A stretch of DNA of 64,000 bases from Streptomyces sp. NBC_01750 (GCF_035918095.1 NZ_CP109137.1:4776001-4840000), one strand, 5' to 3'; positions 8,271 through 18,916 are shown, counted from the first letter of the stretch. The notes: a model not told the origin generated them from the letters alone. Numbers and translations: made by a program.

Positions 8271-9905
8271 AGCGATCCGTGGAAGGTGCGGCTGATCACG
8301 TCGAGCTGCTGCTCCCGGGTCAGGCGGACGAAGTTGACGGCGTAACCGGAGACGCGGATGGTCAAGTCCGGGTACTTGTCCGGGTGTTCCATGGCGTCCT
8401 CCAGCGTGGCGCGGTCGAGGACGTTCACGTTCATGTGGAAGCCGCCCGCGGCCATGTAGGCGTCGAGGATGCCGACCAGGTGCCCCGCACGCTCCTCGGG
8501 GGCGTGCCCCAGCCCCTCGGGGGTGATGGTCGTGGTCAGTGAGATGCCGTCGCGGGCCTGCTCGTACGGGAGTTTGGCGACCGAGAGCGCGGAGGCGGCG
8601 ACCCCGTGCCGGTCACGGCCGTTCATCGGGTTGGCGCCGGGGGCGAAGGGCTGTCCGGCCCGGCGCCCGTCGGGGGTGTGCCCGGTGTGCTTGCCGTAGA
8701 CGACGTTCGAGGTGATCGTCAGCACCGACTGCGTGTGCTCGGCGTCCCGATAGGCGGGGTGCTCGCGCACCTTCGCCATGAATGACTCCACCAGGCCGAC
8801 GGCGATGCTGTCGGCGCGGTCGTCGTTGTTGCCGTACGCCGGGAACTCGCCCTCCGTACGGAAGTCGACGGCGAGGCCGGTGGCGTCCCGGAACACCTTC
8901 ACCCGCGCGTACTTGACGGCGGACAGACTGTCCGCGGCGACCGACAGACCTGCGATGCCGCAGGCCATGAAACGGTGCACAGGGTGGTCGTGCAGCGCCA
9001 TCTCGACGCGCTCGTAGGCGTACTTGTCGTGCATGTAGTGAATGACGTTCAGCGCGTCGACGTACGTCCGCGCCAGCCAGTCCAGGACACGGTCGTACGC
9101 CGCGGACAGGTCGTCGTAGTCCAGGTACTCCCCGGTCAGCGGAGGCGTCGGGGACGCGATCTGTTCGCCGGTCATCTCGTCCCGGCCGCCGTTGACCGCG
9201 TACAGCAGCGCCTTGGCCACGTTGACCCGCGCCCCGAAGAACTGCATCTGCTTCCCGACCGCCATCGCCGACACACAGCAGGCGATCGCGGTGTCGTCAC
9301 CCGTACGGGGCCGCATCAGCTCGTCGGACTCGTACTGGACGGCGCTGGTGTCGATCGACACCTGGGCGCAGAACTCCTTGAAGGACGACGGCAGTTGCGG
9401 CGACCACGGGACCGTCAGGTTCGGTTCGGGTGCCGGGCCGAGGTTGTAGAGGGTCTGCAGGAAGCGGAAGGAGGTACGGGTGACCAGGGTCCGCCCGTCC
9501 GCGCTCATGCCCCCGATGGACTCCGTCACCCAGGTCGGGTCGCCGGAGAACAGCGCGTCGTACTCGGGGGTGCGCAGGAACCGTACGATCCGCAGCTTGA
9601 TCACGAAGTCGTCGATCAGTTCCTGGGCGCGGGTCTCGTCGATGATCCCCTCGTCCAGGTCCCGCTGGAGGTAGACGTCCAGGAAGGTGGACGTGCGGCC
9701 CAGCGACATCGCGGCGCCGTTCTGCTCCTTCACCGCGGCCAGGTAGCCGAGGTACAGCCACTGCACGGCTTCGTGCGCGGTGACGGCCGGGCGGGAGACG
9801 TCACAGCCGTACGTGGCCGCCATCCGCGTCAGCTCGCCCAACGCCCGCATCTGCTCGGCGAGTTCCTCGCGGTCCCGGATGGTGTCCGCCGTCGACGGCC
9901 CGGCG
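8267..9905 (-). pseudogene. pflB: Pyruvate formate-lyase, N-terminally truncated
   Basis: From about position 9900 leftward the frame matches PFL without interruption: [30 protein letters not shown], the catalytic Cys pair in IACCVSA, and the C-terminal glycyl-radical site RVSGYAV. Roughly the first 200-230 residues expected for a 750-residue PFL are missing. Upstream codons of the open frame are antisense to a Crp-type gene and have no PFL similarity. The break coincides with the 5' truncation of the divergent Crp gene, so one deletion probably removed both 5' ends. The truncated protein is unlikely to fold as an active lyase. Confidence 0.85.
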
Positions 9906-9908
9906 TCG

Positions 9909-10351
9909 AGCAGTCCGCGCGCGCTGCCTGCCGAGCACTGGCAGCGGCTCATGCGCTTCGCCCACGAGGTCTCCTTCCCGCAAGGGACGCGCCTGTTCGA
10001 GGAGGGCAGCCGGGCCGACCGGTTCTGGATCACCGCACGGGCACGATCCAGCTCGACATGCATGTGCCGGGCCGCCGCGCGGCCGTCATCGAGACCCTCC
10101 GGCACAACGAACTCGTCGGCTGGTCCTGGCTGTTCAGCCCGCACGTCTGGCACCTGGGCGCCGAAGCGACGACTCCGGTGCGGGCGTACGAGTTCGACGC
10201 CACGGCAGTCCGGCTGATGTGCCAGGAAGACCCGGCCATCGGCAACACCATCGCCCAGTGGGTCGGTGACGTGCTCGCCCACCGTCTCCGCTTCGCCCGG
10301 ACCCGACTGCTGGACCTGTACGCCCCGTACGGCGCCGACAGCGCGGGCTGA
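9909..10351 (+). pseudogene. Crp/Fnr-type cyclic-nucleotide-binding-domain protein, truncated and frameshifted
   Basis: [20 protein letters not shown], then [17 protein letters not shown], is a cNMP-binding beta-barrel start. After WIT the homology continues one frame over as [20 protein letters not shown] and runs to the stop at 10351. A single C deletion near 10033 explains the shift. The 5' end is cut at the junction with the pfl remnant. Intact homologues are small sensor proteins that lack the HTH and sit in OsdR-type clusters. Confidence 0.7.
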
Positions 10352-10543
10352 GCGCGCCCGCGAGCCGAAGCGACAACAGAAACAGAAGATGAGGGCCGTG
10401 TCGTCGGTGTCGTGTCGGAGGCCGATCCGCTGCCCAAGGAGGAGTTCCGCGACAGTGACCCCTGCCTCCCCCGTCACGCAGCGGCGGCACCTGTCCGACC
10501 TGGCAAAGGCCGACGCGAGTTCGACATTTACTGATGCCGCTGC

Positions 10544-13363
10544 TCACCCTGTCTGTTCTGCCGTACGCCCCTCTACGAGGCGTGATGTCACGGACGTATC
10601 GAGCGTCGCGTCCCTTGTTGCGTCGCGATGGCGGCGGACCCAGCGGAGGACTTCGTCGGCTCCCCAGACGATGAGCGGGAACGGTGCGACGACTGCGAGC
10701 TGAGCCGGGCTGAGGGCTGCCGTGCCGAAGATGTGCTGGAGGGGCGGCGCGTACACGACTGCCGCGGTGAAGGCCAGCTCGAAGGCGATGCCCCACAGGA
10801 GCAGGCGGTTGGTCCAGACGCCGACTGTGAACAGAGAGGCGCGGTCGGTGCGGGCGGCGAACGCGGTGCCGATCTGGCAGGCGACGACACCGACGAACGT
10901 GATGGTCGTCGCTTCCAGATATGCCTGGTGCAGAGGGTTGCCGCTGCCTGTGGGATCTCCTGGGTGCCAGCCGGCGTGCCAGAGGGTGAAGAGGAAGCCG
11001 CCCATGACCAGGGCCGCGGAGATGGTTCCCAGGAACGCCCATGCGCGGAAGAGGAGGGCCCGGTTGATGACTCCCGTCTTGCGTGATCGCGGCGGGCGGG
11101 ACATTAGTCCGGGCTCGGCGGGCTCGCGTCCGAGTGCGAGCGCGGGCAGCGTTTCGGTACCGAGGTCGATCGCCAGGATCTGCAGGACGGTCAGCGGCAG
11201 CGGGATGTGACCCCCGGAGAGTGCGAAGACGAGGAAGGGGACGACCTCGGGCACCGCGTGGGCGAAGATGTAGAGCACGAACTTGCGGACATTGTCGAAG
11301 ACGCGTCGCCCCGCGTCGACCGCGGAGACGATGGTGGCGAAGTTGTCGTCGGTGAGCACCATCGTGGCTGCTTCACGGGCCACGTCTGTTCCCGATTTGC
11401 CCATGGCGACACCGATGTCGGCGTGGCGCAGGGCGGGAGCGTCGTTGACGCCGTCTCCGGTCATCGCCACCACCTCGCCCCGCGCCCGCAGGGCTTCGCA
11501 GATACGCAGCTTGGCCTCTGGTGAAGTGCGGGCGAAGACGATCTCCTGGCGTCGCGAGAGCAGTTCGTCGAGGTCCTTGTCGCTCATCCGGTCCAGTGCG
11601 TCGCCTGCGAGGACCGGGCTGCCGACGTGGCCGATGCCGACCTGGCGGGCTATTTCCGCGGCGGTGAGTCCGTAGTCGCCGGTGATGACGTGGATACGGA
11701 TTCCGGCCAGGTGTGCGTCCCTGACGGCGTCGGCGACGCCGTCACGTGCGAGGTCTGCCATGGCGACCAGGGCCGATCAGGGTCAGGTCGGATTCCGCCG
11801 CCGACCGCTCTGCCGGCGCCTTCTGCCCGTCGTCCAGGACATGGTGGGCGATGGCGAGCACCCGCAGTCCGGAAGCCGCGTAGCCGTCGATGGTGGCGCT
11901 CAGCTCTCCGCGCAGGGCGGCGTCCAGTTCGACGCTCTTTCCCTGTGGGTCGAGGAGGCGGGTGCAGCAGGGCAGGACGGCTTCGGGGGCGCCGTTGGTG
12001 TGGACCGTGGTGGCGCCTGCTTCGTCGTTCACGGTGGACATGCGCTTCAGGTGGGCGTCGAAGGGGAAGATCGTGCGGCGGGCGGCCTTGCGCTGGGAGG
12101 GCACGATGGCGACGCCGAGTTCCTCGGCCAGGCGGAGGATCGCGAGTTCGGTGGGATCGCCGCTGCCCTGAGGCTGTGCCGGTGTGGGTGCCTCCGCGGT
12201 GGTGGAGGCGGCGGCGCTCGCTGCGAGGAGTGCCGCCCGCGGCTCGTGAACGGCCCGGGCCGCGTCCATCTCGCCGCCCGCCAGCCACAGCCGGGTGACC
12301 CGCATCCTGTTCTCGGTGAGGGTGCCGGTCTTGTCCGTGCAGATCACGGTCGTCGATCCCAGGGTCTCGACTCCCGAGAGGCGTTTGACGACGGCTCCGC
12401 CGGCCGCGAGTTCCCGCACTCCCGCGGCAAGGGCCAGGGTGATGGTCGGCAGCAGCCCTTCGGGGACGTTGGCGACGATCAGTCCGATGGAGAAGCCGAT
12501 GGCCGCGCTCCAGCCCAGCCCGGCGGCGACTCCGATGGGCAGGAAGGCCGCGCCGATCACGACAGCGACGACGGCGATGATCCAGGTGGCCCGCCGCACC
12601 TGCTTCTCCAGGGGGCTGCGTTCCGTGTGTACGCGCTGGGACAACGCGGCGATGCGGCCCAGCTCGGTGTGCATACCCGTCAGGGTCACGACCGCTTCTG
12701 CCTCGCCGCCGCTGCAGGTGGTGCCGCTGAAGACCAGTTCGTGTGCCTCCAGCAGGGAGCCGGTCTCGTCGGACGGCTCGGGCGAGCGGGTCACGGGAAG
12801 CGATTCGCCGGTCAGTGAGGACAGGTCCAGCATGAGGGTGCCCTCGATGATCCGCGCGTCGGCACAGACCCGGTCGCCCTCGGAGACGACGAGGATGTCG
12901 CCGGGCACGAGGTCCTTGGCCGCGATCTCGCACCGCACATCGTCGCGCACGACCCTGGCGGTGGGCGGCAGGAACGCGGCCAACGCCTCCACGGCCCGCT
13001 CGGCCTGCATCTCCTGGACGAAGGCGAATCCGGCGTTCAGGAGGATCACGGCCACAACAGCGACCGAGAGTGCCGGTGTTCCTCCGGCCCATGCCAGGAC
13101 GGCCGCAAGGGCCAGCAGGATGGCCAGGGGCTGGGTGAACTGGGAGAGCAGCTCCCCCGGCCAGCGCCTGCCGCCGGACCGGGTCAGCACGTTCGGGCCG
13201 TAGACCAGTTGTCGGCGGGCCGCCTCCCGGCTGGTGAGGCCCGAGGGGGAGGTGCGCAGGTCACGGAAGAGTTCCGCCGGCTGCCGCCGCTCGTCGGCCT
13301 GTTCCGCGTTGTCGGGCGCACCGGGCGGGCATCCCGCTCATCGGTGTGTGATGACCGGGTCAT
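10544..13363 (-). pseudogene. Cation-transporting P-type ATPase, broken by frameshifts
   Basis: The full coding sequence of a roughly 930-residue P2-type (Ca2+/Mg2+-like) ATPase is present but split. The leftward frame ending at 11742 carries the actuator TGES and the phosphorylation site DKTGT. The frame from 11761 carries TGDGVNDAP and the C-terminal membrane segments. The two join if one C is removed near 11777 (LTLIG then [12 protein letters not shown]). A second shift is implied near 13320-13337: the conserved GLTSREAARRQLVYGPNVL stretch is open upstream only to a stop at 13338-13340 with no start, whereas a good ATG with GGGGAGG lies at 13363 in another frame. It is probably inactive. 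Confidence 0.85.
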
Positions 13364-13498
13364 GAAGGGCCCTCCCCGGAAGGAAAATGCTTGAGACCGT
13401 GCGGATGCGCCTCGAAGCCGTTGACTGTCAGGGCCAACACGCCACGAGCGGTCGGTCGTTGTCCTCGCCCTTGACCGGTCGGCTTCGCGCCGCGCGGG

Positions 13499-13957
13499 TC
13501 ACGGTTGGGGGACGACGACCACCGGGCAGGGTGCGTGCTGCACGCAGTGCTGGCTTACCGAGCCGAGGAGGATGCCGGTGAAGGTGCCGTGGCCCCGGCT
13601 GCCCAGGACCAGAAGCTGTGCGTTGCGGCCCGCGTCCATCAGTACCTCCACGGGATGGCCCTCGGCCACGCGGATCGCCACCTCGGCCGGGTCGTCCAGC
13701 TGTTCGCGCACGGTGGCCACGGTTTCCTCCACGGCTCGTTCGGCGGCCTTGGCGAACTCGCCTCCTTCGGGCATCGACGGGACCCAGCCATAGCTGTACC
13801 CGTACACCTCCGGGTACTGCCAGGCGGCGACCGCCTCGATGGCGCTGCCGCTCAGCTTGGCCTGCGCCAGTGCCCACCTCAGTGCTGCCTGTGAGCAGGG
13901 CGAGCCGTCGACCCCCACGACGACGGGCCAGGGCTTCTCATCGGTGTGCTGGGCCAT
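13499..13957 (-). CDS. Universal stress protein, single domain
   Basis: 152-aa single-domain UspA protein starting MAQHTDEKPWPVVVGVDGS. Its ATP-binding loop is fully canonical (GSRGHGTFTGILLGS) and it ends with CPVVVVPQP. The start ATG 13957 has GGCAGGA upstream. The gene stands alone, with 370 bp to the upstream region holding two GGGCC...GGCCC-like palindromes. The intact ATP motif makes it the most likely functional nucleotide-binding Usp of the cluster. Confidence 0.93.
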   Translation of the reverse strand: MAQHTDEKPWPVVVGVDGSPCSQAALRWALAQAKLSGSAIEAVAAWQYPEVYGYSYGWVPSMPEGGEFAKAAERAVEETVATVREQLDDPAEVAIRVAEGHPVEVLMDAGRNAQLLVLGSRGHGTFTGILLGSVSQHCVQHAPCPVVVVPQP

Positions 13958-14138
13958 GTCATTTTCCTGCCGGGCGGTTACGAACAGAGACAGCTTGCGC
14001 GACGGGCAGTGCAGGCTCGCCCCCGGATTTCGATGGAGGTTCAGATGCGTACGTGCGGCTGTCACCGGGATACCGGACGGACGCCTCACGCTACGCACCC
14101 TCGCCGAACCCACGGCCCGCCAACCGGCCCTACCTCCA

Positions 14139-14152
14139 GGGCCGTATGGCCC
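14139..14152. promoter_or_regulatory. Palindromic GGGCC-N4-GGCCC box upstream of Usp gene
   Basis: GGGCCGTATGGCCC is an imperfect palindrome about 180 bp upstream of the Usp start at 13957. A partial second copy (CCGTATGGCCC) follows 10 bp later. It may be a variant of the DevR-like box. There are no other gene signals in 13958-14333. Confidence 0.35.
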
Positions 14153-14333
14153 TCCCCGTATGGCCCACCTGTATCCAGGCCGAGTCGAACGCGATGGGGG
14201 ACCGGTTGGCCTCTGACTGCGCCGCAGGCAGCCAGCCATGCTCGGAACACGGCATGAACTGCGAAGCCCGGCCGGGCCCGCCACCGCGGGCCATTCGCTC
14301 TTTCCGGTGCACGAGCCCGGTCCGGCTTCCGTG

Positions 14334-14365
14334 GTCCTTCGCGCTCCGGCTGGAGCGCGAAGGAC
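14334..14365. terminator. 14-bp perfect stem with 4-nt loop in slipin leader
   Basis: GTCCTTCGCGCTCC (14334-14347) and GGAGCGCGAAGGAC (14352-14365) pair perfectly around GGCT. The hairpin ends 33 nt before the slipin ATG, so it may end transcription entering from the left or act as an attenuator in the slipin leader. No T-run follows. Confidence 0.6.
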
Positions 14366-14398
14366 AGAGGTCTCGTGCCCTATCTGAGGAGCAGCACC

Positions 14399-15253
14399 AT
14401 GGAACTACTCGTTTTCCTGATCGTCATAGTGGCCCTGCTGGTCGTCGTGACGATCGCCATGGCCGTCAAGGTCGTCAAGCAGTACGAGCAAGGGGTGCTG
14501 TTCAGGTTCGGCCGGCTCGTCGGATCACGGGAACCGGGGCTGCGGTTCATCATTCCGTTCGTCGATGTCCTGCACCGGGTCTCACTGCGGATCGTCACGA
14601 TGCCCATTCAGTCGCAGGGCATCATCACACGCGACAACGTGAGCGTCGACGTGTCGGCGGTGGCGTACTTCCGCGTCGTGGACGCCGTGAAGTCGGTCAT
14701 CGCGATCGAGAACGTGCACGCCGCGATCAACCAGATCGCCCAGACCACCCTGCGCAAGGTCGTCGGCCAGCACACCCTCGACGAGACGCTCTCGGAGACC
14801 GACCGCATCAACCTGGACATCCGGGAGATCCTCGACGTCGCCACCGTCGAGTGGGGCGTGGAGGTCACCCTGGTCGAGCTCAAGGACATCCAGCTGCCCG
14901 ACAGCATGAAGCGGGCGATGGCCCGCCAGGCCGAGGCAGAGCGGGAGAAGCGAGCGAAGATCATCAACGCCGAGGGCGAGTCGCTGGCCGCAGCGGCCCT
15001 CGGAGACGCGTCGGACATCATGATGGACCATCCCCTGGCCCTCCAACTGCGCAACCTCCAGAGCCTGGTGGAGATCGGCGTGGACAAGAACACCACCGTC
15101 GTCTTCCCCGCCCCCCTCATGAGCACCATCGGCGAACTCGGCTCCTTCCTCGCCCGCGAGACGGCGGCCGCAGGCTCCGCGACGCCGCCGCCCGCCGACC
15201 GCACCACGACCAGCCCGGACCCGGAACTGAACGGGGCAGTCGTGGCCGTCTGA
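14399..15253 (+). CDS. Slipin / SPFH (band 7) membrane protein
   Basis: 284-aa protein of the stomatin-slipin type. A single N-terminal hydrophobic helix (residues 1-25, MELLVFLIVIVALLVV) is followed by the SPFH domain beginning KVVKQYEQGVLFRFGRL and a charged helical region (ARQAEAEREKRAKIINAEGE). The ATG at 14399 has GAGGAG 7 nt upstream; the GTG at 14375 lacks one. It should form membrane-associated oligomers that organise microdomains or chaperone proteases. No NfeD partner gene is adjacent, which is unusual for many bacterial slipins. Confidence 0.92.
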   Translation: MELLVFLIVIVALLVVVTIAMAVKVVKQYEQGVLFRFGRLVGSREPGLRFIIPFVDVLHRVSLRIVTMPIQSQGIITRDNVSVDVSAVAYFRVVDAVKSVIAIENVHAAINQIAQTTLRKVVGQHTLDETLSETDRINLDIREILDVATVEWGVEVTLVELKDIQLPDSMKRAMARQAEAEREKRAKIINAEGESLAAAALGDASDIMMDHPLALQLRNLQSLVEIGVDKNTTVVFPAPLMSTIGELGSFLARETAAAGSATPPPADRTTTSPDPELNGAVVAV

Positions 15254-15758
15254 TCAACCGTGTCACCGTAGTGGTGGTCCCCTTGCGCCTGGGCTGAATG
15301 GGGCTACGCTGACGATCAGACGTCCTGGCCCCTGGCGCTTACTGCCAGTTGACACGGATGCACCAGGGCGGCCCCTGAAAGGTCGCCCGGCGCTTCCCCC
15401 GCGGCTGCCGGCTCGATCCCGAACTCTCCTGCCGTACGGCCGCATTCAGAGACACATGACGCTGCGCCCGGAGTCCATGACCGTGTCCTGGGGCATCAGG
15501 GAGGACCGTCGCTCCAGTCGTCTTCCCGCGAGGACACGCACGTTCTGCCTCGCTCCACGGCGCCGTGCCGACCGCTTCCGGACGGAGCACCATGCCCACC
15601 ACCTCCCAGGTACTGCCAGCCCATCGGCACGGCGCTGACGGCCGAGCCCTGCTCACTGGGGCAGACGAACCCGGCCACGATCCGGTGCCGCGTACGGGAC
15701 CTCCCGGGAAGCCTCGGCCGGCGAACCCGGGCTCTGGGACCGGTCCACGGAGCCGGCC
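15254..15758. other. Stretch with no supported gene
   Basis: I see no conserved protein, RNA gene or clear hairpin in these 505 bases. Open frames on both strands lack ribosome sites and show no family resemblance. Confidence 0.5.
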
Positions 15759-16292
15759 GTGGTGACCACACCGGGCAGGACCCAGGCTGCCGACGCGTCA
15801 CCCCACCAACACCACCAGGTCGAACGGCTTCTCGCCCGCCGACGCTCGGTCGTCGCATGGTGCGACCGTCACCTGATGGCCGTCCACGCCCTGTCCACGC
15901 TCATGAGGGACACCCCCGGTGTTGTCGACGCGGCCCTGGCCGAGGTGCTCACCGACCCCGTCGACCCTCCCCCGGCCCTCAGCCCGGGCGAATACCCCGC
16001 CGCCGTCCCATCTCCTTCCCCGACACGCGCTGCTAGCGCACACCTGCCCGTCACCAGGGACCGCTGTCCCGACGGCGCCTCCTCCCCGCTCGACCGCATC
16101 GAGCTCGCGCTCCATCTCATCGGAGACCGCTCCTGCGTGGCGGTCTCCCAAGCGCTCGGCCTGCCCGAGCGCTCCGTCGCGGCCCGCCTCCGTTCGGGGC
16201 TGTGGGTGCTGTTCACCCCCTGCGACTCCGGCTACTCGCCGCGGGGCCGGCTCCCCGCCGCCACGGCGGAGAGGCACCACGGACCGAACTGA
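15759..16292 (+). CDS. Hypothetical protein with sigma region 4-like helix pair
   Basis: 177-aa frame starting GTG GTG with GGAG about 8 nt upstream. Residues 115-145 (ELALHLIGDRSCVAVSQALG and LPERSVAARLRSGL) look like a helix-turn-helix of the sigma-70 region 4 / ECF type. The N-terminal half, with a WCDRHLMAVHALSTLM helix, is not recognisable. Low-complexity Pro/Ala sequence joins them. It could be a small DNA-binding protein or an antisense-driven open frame. Codon use fits the plus strand moderately well. Confidence 0.4.
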   Translation: MVTTPGRTQAADASPHQHHQVERLLARRRSVVAWCDRHLMAVHALSTLMRDTPGVVDAALAEVLTDPVDPPPALSPGEYPAAVPSPSPTRAASAHLPVTRDRCPDGASSPLDRIELALHLIGDRSCVAVSQALGLPERSVAARLRSGLWVLFTPCDSGYSPRGRLPAATAERHHGPN

Positions 16293-16503
16293 ACCGCCCC
16301 GTCCTCGTCCGCCCGCCTTGCACATGAGCAGAAGCGAGGGGCGACCGCGGCTGTGCAGGGCCGAATCCGGGGACTTCTGTGGATGGTGCCGCCCTGGCCC
16401 CCGGCCGCGCCGCTTCCACCGCGATGTCGCACCGGAGTACTTCCGCTCACCCGTCGCAGGGCCGTTTCTCGCTTCTTTCCACACGGTGACACTGGGCTAC
16501 TCG

Positions 16504-16983
16504 ATGCGTCCAGCGAGGCGTCTTCACCTGCCCGGCCCTCCTCGACAGGCCATCGAAGTCCTGGCGGTACTCATGTACGTGGTGCTCCTACCCGTGGTGC
16601 TCCCGCTCGCCTTGATCGGCACGCTGACGGGGCTGTCCTGGTGGGAGGACTACCTGATCCCACCAAGACAGCCCGAAGGGCTCGCCACAGCGTCGGTGGT
16701 CGCGCCCCTTCGCTCCTCTGCCCTCGCCGTGATGTCGGCCGATGACCACCACCGCACCCTCATGGGAACCGCAGAACGGGGCACCCGAGCTTGTGCGCCA
16801 CTTAAGCGTCGTGCACCTGCTGCAGGACTCGGCTCGGCCGGGCAGTGCTTTCGCACCCCGCCGTATCCGTCGACCACTCGGAGAGCAGAAGGAAGCATGA
16901 ACTGCTACGACTGTCACCAGGTCCGGGGTGACCACCTCGGCCGTCGCCGTCTGCCGGAACTGCGGGGCCTCGCTCTGCCCTGA
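16504..16983 (+). CDS. Hypothetical small membrane protein, frame runs into next gene
   Basis: The frame has a convincing hydrophobic helix (IEVLAVLMYVVLLPVVLPLA) followed by LTGLSWWEDYLIPP, a pattern seen in small Streptomyces membrane proteins. After about 60 residues the sequence becomes featureless and continues in frame into the first codons of the DUF2180 gene. The original stop has therefore probably been lost, and the gene may be damaged. Which start is used is unclear. Confidence 0.35.
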   Translation: MRPARRLHLPGPPRQAIEVLAVLMYVVLLPVVLPLALIGTLTGLSWWEDYLIPPRQPEGLATASVVAPLRSSALAVMSADDHHRTLMGTAERGTRACAPLKRRAPAAGLGSAGQCFRTPPYPSTTRRAEGSMNCYDCHQVRGDHLGRRRLPELRGLALP

Positions 16984-17104
16984 TCACGTCAAGTTCACCG
17001 AGCCGCATCTGGAGCGGCACGAGGGCATGGGCGTCGCCACTCTCAAGAAGCCTGCTCGCCGCCTTACGTGCCTCGTCTGTCATGACGCGGAGCACCAGTT
17101 CTGA
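16897..17104 (+). pseudogene. DUF2180-family zinc-ribbon protein, one-base frameshift
   Basis: ATG 16897 starts MNCYDCHQV. After an extra G in the run near 16923-16926 the homology continues in another frame with AVAVCRNCGASLCPDHVKF, RHEGMGVATLKKPARR, TCLVCH, up to the stop at 17104. The Cys-x2-Cys pairs match the small DUF2180 zinc-binding proteins common in Streptomyces stress clusters. As read, the frame ends out of register at 16983. Confidence 0.65.
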
Positions 17105-17177
17105 CCTGGCCGCGGCATCCATCGGGCACCAGTATCGGCAGGGTCACCCGGGACGACCAAGCGACCGGAGGCAGCAA

Positions 17178-18899
17178 GTGAACGTCAGGGAACCCGCACC
17201 GTCCGAGAAGGTGCCACGACTACGCCTGGACGAGCTGCTCGAAGGGCTTCAGGCGCAGATCGGGGTGGTCCGCGGCACCCAGGGGCGCCTTCACGGGCTG
17301 CTGGAGGCGGTCCTGTCGTTGGGCGGTGAGCTCGATCTCTCCCAGGTGCTGCGCCACATAACCAAAGCCGCGGTGGTTCTGGTCGATGCCGAATACGGCG
17401 CACTTGGTGTCGTAGGTCCCGATCAGAGCCTCGCGCAGTTCCTCCCGGTCGGGGTCAGCGAGGCCGAGCAGGCACGGATCGGGGTTTCGCCCGCCGGGCA
17501 CGGGCTCCTCGGCGAGCTGATCAGCCATCCGGAGCCGTTGCGGCTGAAAGAGCTGTCGGAACACCCGGCCTCGCACGGCTTTCCCTCGCACCACCCGCCG
17601 ATGCACTCCTTCCTGGGTGTGCCCGTCCGTGTCCGGGGAGAAGTGTTCGGCAACCTCTACCTCACCCAGAAACGCGGTGGCCTCCCGTTCGACAGCGAGG
17701 ACGAGGCCGTCCTGTCGACCCTGGCCGCAGCCGCAGGGGTGGCGATCGACAACGCCCGTCTGTACGCGGAGGGACAGGTCAGAGAACGCTGGTTGGCAGC
17801 CAGTGCCGAACTCACGCGTGGCCTGCTCTCCGGAACGCCTGAAACGAAGGTGTTGGAGCTGATGCTGAACCGGGCGCAGGACATCACGTCGGCCGATCTC
17901 GGCGTGGTCGAACTGGTCACCCCCGGGACGCAGGAACTGCGCGGGGTACTCGCGCTCGGGGAAGGTGCCGCGCAGCATCGTGGTGTGAGGCTGCCTCGCG
18001 GGGGGACTCTGAGCGGGGAGGCCCTGGCCTCAGGGCAGTTGATCGTCACGTCGGAGGTGGGGAGTGACCCGAGGGTCACCTACTGTCCCGAACGGTGGAC
18101 GGGGCTGGGGCCCGCGGTCGCCGTTCCCATGAGTACCGGTGACAAGGATCGCGGGGTGCTCGTACTCGCGCGCACCGCGGGACGCCCGCCCTTCACCCAG
18201 GCGGAGATCGCGCCGCTGCCCGGTTTCGCCGGCCAGGCCGCCCTCGCGCTGGAACTCGCCGACCGACGCAGGGCGGCCGAGCAGGTGAGCCTGCTGGAGG
18301 ACCGCGACCGCATCGCGCGCGACCTCCACGACCTGGCCATCCAAAGGCTGTTCGCCACGGGAATGACGCTGCAGAGCGCGAATCGCTTCGTCGAGCACCC
18401 GGAAGCGACCGAGCGGATCGGCCGGGCGGTCGACGACCTCGACGCCACCATCAAAATCATCCGGTCCACGATCTTCGGTCTGCGCGACCACGACAGCACC
18501 GTGATCGGCCACGGCCTGCGGGCCCGTGCCTCCAGGACCGCCGAGGGAGCCGTTCCCGCGCTGGGGTTCACTCCGTCCCTGCTCATGGAGGGCCTGCTCG
18601 ACACCGGTGTCCCGCACACCGTGGCGGACGAGGTCGTGGCGGTGCTGAGCGAAGCACTGTCGAACGTGGCCCGGCACGCACACACCCCGTCCGCGGAGAT
18701 CGCACTCGTCGTCCGCAACGAGCGGCTCACACTGACCGTCACCGGCAACGGCGTCGGAATCGGCGACGGCGGACACAGCGGCGGGCTGCGCAATCTCAGT
18801 GAGCGCGCGCGGAACCTGGGTGGTGAACTCACCCTGACCGCCCCGCCCGAGGGCGGCACCCTGCTCCGCTGGGCCGTCCCACTGCCTGATCGCCGCTAG
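17178..18899 (+). CDS. GAF-domain sensor histidine kinase, OsdK/DevS-like
   Basis: 573-aa cytosolic kinase. It has two GAF domains (about residues 60-200 and 230-370), a HisKA_3 dimerisation helix with phospho-acceptor His in RIARDLHDLAIQRLF (about residue 390), and a C-terminal HATPase (N box EALSNVARHA). The GTG at 17178 has GGAGG 7 nt upstream. In DevS/DosT-type kinases the first GAF binds haem and senses oxygen or redox. The G1 box normally reads DNGVG; here it is GNGVG, losing the Asp that contacts adenine, by a single GAC-to-GGC change. The kinase may therefore be impaired. The likely partner regulator is encoded convergently 17 bp away. Confidence 0.9.
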   Translation: MNVREPAPSEKVPRLRLDELLEGLQAQIGVVRGTQGRLHGLLEAVLSLGGELDLSQVLRHITKAAVVLVDAEYGALGVVGPDQSLAQFLPVGVSEAEQARIGVSPAGHGLLGELISHPEPLRLKELSEHPASHGFPSHHPPMHSFLGVPVRVRGEVFGNLYLTQKRGGLPFDSEDEAVLSTLAAAAGVAIDNARLYAEGQVRERWLAASAELTRGLLSGTPETKVLELMLNRAQDITSADLGVVELVTPGTQELRGVLALGEGAAQHRGVRLPRGGTLSGEALASGQLIVTSEVGSDPRVTYCPERWTGLGPAVAVPMSTGDKDRGVLVLARTAGRPPFTQAEIAPLPGFAGQAALALELADRRRAAEQVSLLEDRDRIARDLHDLAIQRLFATGMTLQSANRFVEHPEATERIGRAVDDLDATIKIIRSTIFGLRDHDSTVIGHGLRARASRTAEGAVPALGFTPSLLMEGLLDTGVPHTVADEVVAVLSEALSNVARHAHTPSAEIALVVRNERLTLTVTGNGVGIGDGGHSGGLRNLSERARNLGGELTLTAPPEGGTLLRWAVPLPDRR

Positions 18900-18916
18900 C
18901 CGGTGGCCCAGCGGGA

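Noticed and set aside
8975..10351. Long plus-strand open frame opposite pflB
   Set aside because: It is the antisense of the conserved PFL sequence for most of its length; only its last 110 codons (cNMP-binding domain) are real.
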